7,699 nucleotides of DNA, taken from NCBI RefSeq assembly GCF_000721935.1, contig NZ_KL585381.1, forward strand, positions 150,927 through 158,625. Reading direction: 5' to 3'. The DNA comes from Streptomyces sp. NRRL WC-3549 (GTDB taxonomy: Bacteria > Actinomycetota > Actinomycetes > Streptomycetales > Streptomycetaceae). The translations under genes and the position numbers were made by a program. Below, one piece after another: positions 1 through 5,176 of this stretch. The notes under the pieces are model-generated. The model was not told where the DNA came from and searched no databases. It was given only the letters and a program-made list of their open reading frames with translations. Positions within the stretch are counted from its first letter, which is position 1, and every line of letters starts with the position of its first letter.

Positions 1-21
1 AGAGATGTGTATAAGAGACAG
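1..21. other. Sequencing-library adapter remnant (Tn5 mosaic end)
   Basis: Bases 3-21 read AGATGTGTATAAGAGACAG, an exact match to the 19-bp hyperactive Tn5 mosaic end present in Nextera adapters. The mosaic end is an engineered hybrid and differs from both natural Tn5 termini, so this is untrimmed adapter at the contig edge and not a native transposon. No Tn5 gene or second end is present. Genomic sequence should be taken to begin at about base 22. The identification rests on recalled adapter sequence. Confidence 0.97.
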
Positions 22-88
22 GTGCCGACCGGAAGAGGAGATTCGGGGGCCACGCCGACAGGGCGTCGGTGGCCGCTACCGTGGCGTC

Positions 89-400
89 ATGGACAGACCG
101 GGGAGGGCCGAACTGGAGGCCATGATCGAAGAGGCGACGGTGGACGCCTACGGCGAGGACGAGCAGAGGACCGGTCTGTTCACCATGCTTGAGGAGCATC
201 TGGACGTGCCCTTCACCACCACGGTTCTCGGTGGCGAGGTGACAGTGCGCGGCGTCGACCTCACGCCCGACGGCAGGATCCTCGCTGTCTGCGCGCGTGG
301 CCGTGCCCGGCAGCTGATCGGCATCCTGGAACTGCCGTTGCCCGCCCCCGCGCCCGAAGGCGCGGAGTGGATCGAGGCGCTGCGTCACCGGGCCGGCTGA
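89..400 (+). CDS. Small CcbP-like predicted calcium-binding protein
   Basis: The product is a 103-residue soluble acidic protein with no signal peptide or membrane segment. The core (residues 13-31, IEEATVDAYGEDEQRTGLF) followed by an acidic helix and PF, then VTVRGVDL (51-58) and a C-terminal LPLPAPAPEGAEWIEA stretch, resembles the small calcium-binding family typified by cyanobacterial CcbP, which is common in actinobacteria. That family is thought to buffer or bind Ca2+ through acidic side chains; the match is from memory of the pattern. The ATG at 89 is chosen because the upstream reading frame runs into adapter sequence. No clear ribosome binding site precedes it, and ATG 122 (MIEEATVDAYG) is an alternative start. 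Because the contig begins so close, the true start and promoter could be affected by the edge. The next gene follows in the same direction after 52 bp, so co-transcription is possible. The family call is moderate and the coding call is strong. Confidence 0.7.
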   Translation: MDRPGRAELEAMIEEATVDAYGEDEQRTGLFTMLEEHLDVPFTTTVLGGEVTVRGVDLTPDGRILAVCARGRARQLIGILELPLPAPAPEGAEWIEALRHRAG

Positions 401-425
401 GGCCGGGCCTTCCTCACTTCACTCG

Positions 426-435
426 GAACCGGTTC
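426..435. promoter_or_regulatory. 10-bp perfect palindrome before the unknown gene
   Basis: GAACCGGTTC is a perfect palindrome lying 5 bases before the ribosome binding site of the gene at 453. Its position would suit a small operator or the foot of a weak hairpin, but palindromes of this length arise by chance in GC-rich DNA. No function is assigned. Confidence 0.2.
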
Positions 436-452
436 GCACGAAGGGGCTTGAC

Positions 453-1673
453 GTGGCTGACGCCGTACAGAGCGTGGGTGGCCCCTCGCTCACCGACCTC
501 ATTGAGCGCAGCGCCGAGTTGAAGGGGGAACTGGTCGCTTTCGCTCAGAGCGCTCGCTTCGACCGATGGTTGACGCCTCTCCTGCTGGCAGCCGCAGGGC
601 CCGCGCGGCAGCTGGACGAGGGTGAGGCGATCCGGATCACCGACCACTTCGTCCTGCGGTACCGGTTGCCGGACGGGTCGACCGTGGTGGGCCGGTTCGT
701 CGCCGGACGGAAGGACTTGACCGCGGCCGAGCGGGAGATGCTGCTCGGCTGGCGTGACCCGGTCGAGGGCATTTTCGAGGTCCTGCGCAAGGACGGGGAC
801 GCCGTCGTCCTGCTGAACCTGATCGACGACCTGGAGTACCACACGTACTCGAACGTCGGGCGGACCGCGTTCCGCGGAGTGTCCGAGGGAGGATTCCTCC
901 ACACCTGCCTGGTACCCGTCCACTCGGCCGGCGGGGCGTGGCTGGTGTCCGGGGCGATGTCGTACTACCCCGGGTCCCGCGCCGCCGACATCGCACAGGC
1001 GGCGCTTGAACTGGCCACCGACCGGCCCGAGCTGGTCTTCCGCAACCCCCGGAAGACCGAGGAGGGATGGCGGCGGATGCGGGAGGACCGGGCCGCGTTC
1101 GTCGAGTTCTGCGGCGGCGACGAGTTGATCCTTCCGCCTGCCGAAGCCGAAGACCTCCTCAACGCCTACTACCGCGCCCGCCAGGAGGCCGCCGTCGCCG
1201 CGCAGCCCGGACGTCGTGCCCGGCGTCGTCGGGTCCCTGGACCGGACCTGCCCTCCTTCGCCTTCCCGAGGGAACTGGCGGAATCGGACACCATCGGTGT
1301 CATCCACGACCAGGTCGACGGGCTCAACTTCTACGCCGACTACGGGATGCTGCAGGATCTCTTCGCGGACCCCGCACGCACCGGCCGCAGGCGGCACCAG
1401 GAGCTGCTGCGCACGTACCTGCGCGAGGAGACGATCGCGCCGTTGCCGATCCGCCGTCTGGCCGCCGCCCACCCGGAGACGGCTGACGTGGTGTTCCGGA
1501 AGCTGCTGCGGAAACCTGGATTCGTCTGGAGTGAGCACGGTGAGGCGCTGCTGCGTCGACGCAAGCCCTGGTACTACGAGAGCGAGCCCCGTCCGGGCGT
1601 CTCGGTCATCAGCGACCGCCTCAGCAAGCTCGCCGCCGGCCGCGGTGGCCGCCTCGGAGCGCCGGCACGTTAA
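453..1673 (+). CDS. Hypothetical protein of unknown function, 406 residues
   Basis: I do not recognise this family. The GTG start is supported by a GAAGGGG ribosome binding site at 440-446, six bases upstream, and codon bias is typical Streptomyces throughout. The protein is soluble with no signal peptide or membrane span. Residues 10-55 look helical. Residues 60-175 look mostly beta (RITDHFVLRYRLPDGSTVVG, then GWRDPVEGIFEV, VVLLNLIDDLEYHTYSNVG and GGAWLVSGAMSYY), suggesting a compact beta domain. A very basic linker (GRRARRRR, 253-260) separates this from a C-terminal domain rich in aromatic and basic residues (NFYADYGMLQDLF at 292-304; FRKLLRKPGFVW at 348-359; RRRKPWYYESEPRPG at 368-382). 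No catalytic motif is evident. It may be co-transcribed with the small CcbP-like gene 52 bp upstream. Its last 29 bases overlap the earliest possible start of the antitoxin-like frame. The long open frame on the opposite strand is a shadow. Confidence 0.85.
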   Translation: MADAVQSVGGPSLTDLIERSAELKGELVAFAQSARFDRWLTPLLLAAAGPARQLDEGEAIRITDHFVLRYRLPDGSTVVGRFVAGRKDLTAAEREMLLGWRDPVEGIFEVLRKDGDAVVLLNLIDDLEYHTYSNVGRTAFRGVSEGGFLHTCLVPVHSAGGAWLVSGAMSYYPGSRAADIAQAALELATDRPELVFRNPRKTEEGWRRMREDRAAFVEFCGGDELILPPAEAEDLLNAYYRARQEAAVAAQPGRRARRRRVPGPDLPSFAFPRELAESDTIGVIHDQVDGLNFYADYGMLQDLFADPARTGRRRHQELLRTYLREETIAPLPIRRLAAAHPETADVVFRKLLRKPGFVWSEHGEALLRRRKPWYYESEPRPGVSVISDRLSKLAAGRGGRLGAPAR

Positions 1674-1980
1674 CAGGTCACGTACGTACCCTTTCGCCAC
1701 GCCCCGCCCCGCCCCGCCCCGCCCCGGCAAGACCCGAGGCACCGGCGTCTCCCCGCGCGCCGAGACGCTGGAGGCAATCCGCGCACGAGCCGGCGGACAA
1801 GGCGTCTCCTCCTACATCGAGGAGGCCGTACAGCGGCAGCTCCGGCGCGGGGCCATCGATGAGTACATCGCCGCCGCCGGAGCGGAGCACGGCCCTGCCG
1901 AGGAGCCGGCCGAGGCCGAACGTATCCGCGCCCACCACGCTGCCCACCGTGGCGGCTCCGCTCCAGTTGACGCCGCATGA
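1645..1980 (+). pseudogene. Orphan antitoxin-like (CopG/RHH-type) gene, probably 5'-damaged
   Basis: Residues from about 35 onward (VSPRAETLEAIRARAGG, then GVSSYIEEAVQRQLRRGAID and an acidic tail containing EHGPAEEP) look like the helix-turn-helix of a ribbon-helix-helix type II antitoxin. Such proteins dimerise, bind their own promoter and neutralise a partner toxin. The only upstream in-frame standard start is GTG 1645, inside the preceding gene and without a ribosome binding site. It would add about 35 residues of low-complexity, Pro/Arg-rich sequence, part of it encoded by a (GCCCC)5 repeat, where the family normally has a short beta strand right after Met. No ATG, GTG or TTG follows the stop at 1671-1673 before the conserved part. 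The 3' end forms an ATGA overlap at 1977-1980, as in paired toxin genes, but no intact toxin follows. I infer a decayed or solo antitoxin; a non-canonical start is possible. Confidence 0.5.
1701..1726 (+). repeat. (GCCCC)5 pentanucleotide tandem repeat
   Basis: Five perfect GCCCC units plus one G lie between the stop of the 406-residue gene and the conserved part of the antitoxin-like frame. A 5-bp unit is not a multiple of three, so each gain or loss of a unit would shift any frame reading through it. In the current frame it encodes Pro/Arg/Ala-rich sequence. It may be a slippage site, or GC-rich noise from decay or sequencing. Confidence 0.9.
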
Positions 1981-2070
1981 GCGGAAGTCTCCTTCGCCGT
2001 CGAGCCGATCTGGGCGCCCCCGTCGGCCCTTCCTGCACCCTGACGCGTTTCCGCCGGCCAACGCGTGATG
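1977..2070 (+). pseudogene. Possible remnant of a toxin gene 5' end
   Basis: An ATG at 1977 overlaps the antitoxin-like stop in the classic ATGA arrangement. The predicted start, MSGSLL, followed by arginine-rich sequence, does not continue as a recognisable PIN, MazF or ParE domain in this frame. After one base is skipped near 1995, the text reads AVEPIWAP and then stops at 2041-2043. From memory, actinobacterial PIN toxins paired with this sort of antitoxin often begin MSG followed by a hydrophobic strand and Asp. The catalytic Asp is not visible here. The call rests mainly on position and overlap and is weak. Confidence 0.2.
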
Positions 2071-2472
2071 CGCGAAAAGGGCTCGCCCGAGGTGGCGCGG
2101 GCGCCCGGGCAAAGGCGCTCGGTCGCCGCCGCGGCGGCGGTGAGGGTGGGCAGGGCGCCGTACCAGGGGCCGTCGCGGAAGGTGCGCCCGAGACGCGGAA
2201 CATCCCTGGCTGCGGTCGGCGGGCATCGCGCTCGGACGCACCGGGATCGTCCTGTACCGGCCCGTCCGCGGCTCCGATTCCGCGGCGGACGGCCCGGTGT
2301 TCGAACAGATCGCCACCGAGGCCCTGGCTCGGTTCGGCCGGCAGCCCGGGTCCCGTCGCCCGCCCTCAGCCCTCGGCATATGCCAGGGTCATGTACCGCA
2401 GCTCAGGGGCCCGCACTCTCAGATGTGCGCCCCTCTGCACGACCGTGCGACCTGGTACGGGAGAATGGCGGT
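1981..2472. other. Gene-poor degenerate region
   Basis: This 492-base stretch holds no intact gene. Long open frames on both strands reflect high GC and have arginine-, proline- and serine-rich composition. Two short tracts look more like real Streptomyces coding sequence but lack starts. One is on the minus strand at about 2055-2189 (reading GRTFRDGPWYGALPTL then Ala-rich). The other is on the plus strand at about 2198-2345 (listed separately). Their different strands and frames suggest scrambled relics. No convincing sigma-70-type promoter is visible upstream of the HAD gene, although its promoter probably lies here. Confidence 0.55.
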
Positions 2473-2476
2473 GTGA
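2198..2476 (+). pseudogene. Coding-like relic without start
   Basis: In this frame the text EHPWLRSAGIALGRTGIVLY, then DGPVFEQIATEALARFGRQPG, is plausible protein with nearly all codons ending in G or C up to about 2345. After that the composition degrades (GICQGHVPQLRGPHS) until a TGA at 2474-2476, which overlaps the GTG start of the HAD gene. An in-frame stop at 2141-2143 and the absence of an ATG or GTG before 2297 make an intact gene unlikely. I cannot assign the family. It could be a fragment of an ancestral gene replaced by rearrangement. Confidence 0.25.
2405..2434 (+). other. Imperfect GC-rich hairpin upstream of the HAD gene
   Basis: AGGGG (2405-2409) pairs with CCCCT (2430-2434), and CGCAC (2412-2416) pairs with GTGCG (2425-2429). 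This gives ten base pairs interrupted by a two-base bulge at 2410-2411, with an eight-base loop. It ends 38 bases before the HAD start. It could be a terminator for upstream transcription or a 5' leader structure. It has no T-tract. Confidence 0.35.
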
Positions 2477-3318
2477 CCTCAGCTATCGACTCGCCTCTGC
2501 CTGCCGTGACCCGGCTGATCGCCACCGACCTGGACGGCACTCTGCTGCGTGACGACAAGACCCTGTCGGACCGGACCATCGCCGCCCTCGCGGCCGCCGA
2601 GGACGCCGGGATCGAGGTCTTCTTCGTCACCGGACGGCCGGCCCGCTGGATGGACGTCGTCAGCGACCATGTGCACGGCCACGGCATGGCGATCTGTGCG
2701 AACGGCGCGGCCGTCGCGGACCTGCACGCGGACGGACGGCTGGTCGAGGTGCGCCCCCTGGAGCGGACCGCGGCCCTGGAAGTGGTCCGGATCCTGCGCG
2801 ACGCCGCTCCGGAGACGTCGTTCGCCGTCGAACTGACCACGGGCATCCACTACGAGCCCTCCTACCCGCCGTTCCACCTGGATCCCGGTGCCACCGTGGC
2901 GATCGCGGAGAAGCTGCTCCGCGAGGAACAGCCGGACTCCGGCGCACCGGTCCTGAAGGTGCTCGCCCACCACCCCGAACTCACCCCCGACAGCTTCCTC
3001 ACACTGGCCCGTGAGGCGGCCGGGGGCCTCGCCTCGGTCACCCGTTCCAGCCCCACGGCGCTGCTGGAGATCAGCGGCCCCGGCGTCTCCAAGGCCGGCA
3101 CGCTCGCCGCCTGCTGCGCCGAGCGCGGCATCGACCGGGCCGAGGTGGTCGCCTTCGGCGACATGCCCAACGACGTGGAGATGCTGGGCTGGGCGGGGAC
3201 GTCGTTCGCGATGGGCAACGCCCACCCGGCCGCCGTGGAGGCCGCCTCCGGCGTCACCCTGACGAACAACGAGGACGGCGTGGCGGTCGTCATCGAGCGG
3301 ATCCTCGCCAACCTCTGA
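2473..3318 (+). CDS. HAD-IIB (Cof-type) hydrolase/phosphatase
   Basis: The product is a 281-residue cytosolic Mg2+-dependent phosphatase of the haloacid dehalogenase superfamily, subclass IIB, the usual length for Cof/YbiV-like enzymes that remove phosphate from sugar phosphates, nucleotides or cofactor precursors. All four motifs are visible. Motif I is DLDGTLL at 19-25, with nucleophile Asp19 and acid/base Asp21. Motif II is Thr53 in VTGRP. Motif III is Lys207 in GVSKAGTL. Motif IV is GDMPND at 229-234, with metal ligands Asp230 and Asp234. The region between motifs II and III (about 85-190) is the C2-type cap that sets substrate choice, so the substrate cannot be read from sequence. GTG 2473 is preferred because GGGAGA at 2459-2464 sits eight bases upstream and the conserved domain starts shortly after. 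The frame is open further upstream, but that part is arginine-rich and unlike protein. The gene converges with the sensor kinase across 44 bp. Confidence 0.92.
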   Translation: MTSAIDSPLPAVTRLIATDLDGTLLRDDKTLSDRTIAALAAAEDAGIEVFFVTGRPARWMDVVSDHVHGHGMAICANGAAVADLHADGRLVEVRPLERTAALEVVRILRDAAPETSFAVELTTGIHYEPSYPPFHLDPGATVAIAEKLLREEQPDSGAPVLKVLAHHPELTPDSFLTLAREAAGGLASVTRSSPTALLEISGPGVSKAGTLAACCAERGIDRAEVVAFGDMPNDVEMLGWAGTSFAMGNAHPAAVEAASGVTLTNNEDGVAVVIERILANL

Positions 3319-3333
3319 GGCCGGCCGCCGGCC
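3319..3333. terminator. Candidate bidirectional hairpin terminator
   Basis: GGCCGG (3319-3324) and CCGGCC (3328-3333) form a perfect six-base-pair stem with a three-base loop. It starts directly after the HAD stop codon, in the 44-bp gap between two convergent genes. There is no T-tract, as is common in high-GC actinobacteria. A symmetric stem could serve both directions. The short length keeps confidence low. Confidence 0.35.
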
Positions 3334-3362
3334 GCGCGTCGGAGGGACACCCGCCGAACGCG

Positions 3363-5069
3363 TCAGAGGGGTACCTGCCAGAACACGGTCGTTCCCCGGC
3401 CGTCCTCACCCGCCCCGGGGCCGAACCAGCTCGCCCCGCCCAGTGACTCCGCGCGGCGGGCCAGGTTGCGCAGCCCGCTGCGCCGCCCGCTCTCCGGGAT
3501 CCCCACCCCGTCGTCCGCGACGGACAGCCGCACCGCGTCCCGCCCGTCCGGCAGGACCGCGGTGGCGTCGACGGTCACCTCGACCCGCGAGGCCCGCGCG
3601 TGGCGGAAGGCGTTGGACAACGCCTCCCGCAGCGCGGCGATCAGGTTCTTGGCCGCGAGTTCCCCGACGAGCGAGTCGACCGGCCCCAGAAAGCGGTGCG
3701 ACGGCTTGAAACCGAGGGGCACCGCCGCCATACCGATCTCCCGCATCACCCGCGTCCGCAGCCTGCCAGGCGCCTCCGCGGGCTCCTGCTGCAGGGCGAA
3801 GACGGCCGTGCGGATCTCCTGGATGGTCACGTCCAGTTCCCCGACAGCACGACCGACACCCTCCCGGACCGCGGGCACCGCGGACCGCTGCTGCGCCTGT
3901 TCGAGCATCATCCCGGTGCTGAAGAGACGCTGGATGACCAGGTCGTGCAGGTCCCGTGCGATCCGGTCGCGGTCCTCGTAGACGGCGAGGCGCTCCCGGT
4001 CCCGCTGCGCCTCGGCCATCATCAGCGCGAGCGCCGCCTGTGCGGCGAACTGGGTGGCCAGCAGCCGTTCCGCCTCGCTGTAGGGCCGGTCCCCCTTCGC
4101 CCTCGGGATGGCGAGCGCGCCGAGCACCCGTCCGCCGATGCTCAGCGGCAGCAGCATGTGCGGTCCGAACCGGTCGGCGAGGTGGGTGATCACACGGCTG
4201 TCGGTGGCCGCGTCGTCCATGAAGACCGGCTCGCCCCTCAGCAGCGCGGCCACCACCGGGCTCCGGGGTGTGACGATCACTCCCAGGGACGGGTCCGGGT
4301 CGTCCGACGCGACGGCGACGACCTCCAGGCCGCCTTCCTCGGCCGGCAGCAGCACGACGCCCGCGGCGGAGTCGGCGAGGCGGCGGGCCCGCTCGGCGAC
4401 GACCGTGAGCGCCTCGTCGGCGTCCCCACCCGACAGAAGGGCCGTGGTGACGGCCACCGACCCGTCGATCCACCGTTCGCGCTGCCGGGCCGCCTCGTAC
4501 GCCCTCGCATGGCCGATGGCGATCCCCGCCTCCGTGGCGAGCACCTGCAGCAGGTGGCGGTCGTCATCCCCGAAGGGCTCGCCGCCGGCCTTCTCGGCCA
4601 CGTACAGGTTGCCGAAGAGGGCACCCTGGACATGGACCGGCACCCCCAGGAACGTACGCATCCGCGGGTGCGCGGCCGGGAAGCCGGCGAACCGCGGGTC
4701 GCCCGTCAGGTCCGCCCGCGTGACGGGAACCGGATCGCGGACGAGCGCGCCCAGCAGACCGGTACGGCCGTCGGGCCGGCGTCCGATCGCGGCGGCGGCT
4801 TCCTCCGGCACCCCGTGGGTCACGAAGTCGGAGAGCCCCTCGCCGGACTCGTCGACGACACCGATCGCCGCGTAGCGGGCGCGGGTGAGCTCCGCGGCGG
4901 TCCCGCAGATGCGGTCGAGGGTGGAGTGGAGTTCCAGTCCGGTGCCGACCGACCGTGTGGCCTCCAGCAGCTCGGGAACGCGCGCGGTGAGCTCGGCGGA
5001 GAGCCCCCGCAGGCCTCCGGTGGGCCGCGTCGCGGCTTCGGGCGAGTCCTTCGGGTCCTGCTCGGCCAT
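3363..5069 (-). CDS. DevS/DosT-like GAF-GAF sensor histidine kinase
   Basis: The product is a 568-residue kinase with no membrane segment, so it senses a cytosolic or diffusible signal. A first GAF domain spans about 45-190 and a second about 205-350. The dimerisation/phosphoacceptor domain (HisKA_3) contains DRDRIARDLHDLVIQRLF at 367-383, with phospho-acceptor His375. The HATPase_c domain has an N-box (REALSNAFRHA, 481-491), DDGVGIP at 519-525 and GLRNLARRAESLGG at 532-545. GAF1 resembles the heme-binding GAF-A of mycobacterial DevS: AAHPRMRTFLGVPV places His134 at the DevS proximal heme ligand His149, and FGNLYVAEK places Tyr156 at DevS distal Tyr171. Heme binding, and sensing of O2, NO, CO or redox, is therefore plausible but inferred. 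The ATG at 5069 has only a weak upstream ribosome binding site. The gene follows cydDC in the same direction after 107 bp. No response regulator is in the window, so it appears orphan here. Confidence 0.92.
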   Translation of the reverse strand: MAEQDPKDSPEAATRPTGGLRGLSAELTARVPELLEATRSVGTGLELHSTLDRICGTAAELTRARYAAIGVVDESGEGLSDFVTHGVPEEAAAAIGRRPDGRTGLLGALVRDPVPVTRADLTGDPRFAGFPAAHPRMRTFLGVPVHVQGALFGNLYVAEKAGGEPFGDDDRHLLQVLATEAGIAIGHARAYEAARQRERWIDGSVAVTTALLSGGDADEALTVVAERARRLADSAAGVVLLPAEEGGLEVVAVASDDPDPSLGVIVTPRSPVVAALLRGEPVFMDDAATDSRVITHLADRFGPHMLLPLSIGGRVLGALAIPRAKGDRPYSEAERLLATQFAAQAALALMMAEAQRDRERLAVYEDRDRIARDLHDLVIQRLFSTGMMLEQAQQRSAVPAVREGVGRAVGELDVTIQEIRTAVFALQQEPAEAPGRLRTRVMREIGMAAVPLGFKPSHRFLGPVDSLVGELAAKNLIAALREALSNAFRHARASRVEVTVDATAVLPDGRDAVRLSVADDGVGIPESGRRSGLRNLARRAESLGGASWFGPGAGEDGRGTTVFWQVPL

Positions 5070-5090
5070 GGACCGAGCCTAATGAGCGCC

Positions 5091-5166
5091 GATCCGTCCG
5101 GAAAGTCGGATCCGAGGCGGTACGCGAGTGCCGGGCTCCCCCGATCGCGGTCCCGAGGCCGCCTCG
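5091..5166 (-). other. Structured spacer between cydDC and the sensor kinase
   Basis: The 107-bp gap contains GATCCG/CGGATC (5091-5096 with 5107-5112; 10-base loop). It also contains a perfect 8-bp inverted repeat CGAGGCGG/CCGCCTCG (5113-5120 with 5159-5166), whose interior carries a further CGCGA/TCGCG pair (5123-5127 with 5145-5149). These could form two adjacent hairpins in the transcript, acting as a cydDC terminator or as leader structure for the kinase. I see no clear Rex or DevR-type operator. The pairings are read directly; the function is unknown. Confidence 0.4.
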
Positions 5167-5176
5167 TGAGACTCCT

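Noticed and set aside
1..21. A native Tn5 insertion end
   Set aside because: The sequence is the engineered mosaic end, not a natural Tn5 terminus, and there is no transposase, second end or target duplication.
1216..1644. Extension of the antitoxin-like frame back into the 406-residue gene
   Set aside because: That part is Ser/Arg/Thr/Cys-rich out-of-frame text and overlaps a well-supported gene.
414..1742. Long minus-strand open frame of 442 codons opposite the 406-residue gene
   Set aside because: It is antisense to a gene with a good ribosome binding site and codon bias; its product is Val/Arg/Gly/Gln-rich with no domain, typical of a high-GC shadow frame.
1670..2379. Minus-strand open frames of 177 and 233 codons across the gap
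   Set aside because: They consist of Arg/Pro/Gly-rich low-complexity text with no recognisable domain or consistent codon bias.
2065..2472. 136-residue N-terminal extension of the HAD protein
   Set aside because: The extension is Arg/Pro/Ser-rich and not protein-like; GTG 2473 has a ribosome binding site and fits the family length.
5070..5176. Rex or DevR operator in the cydDC-kinase spacer
   Set aside because: Neither the TTGTGA-type Rex palindrome nor a GGGAC/GTCCC DevR-type palindrome was found.
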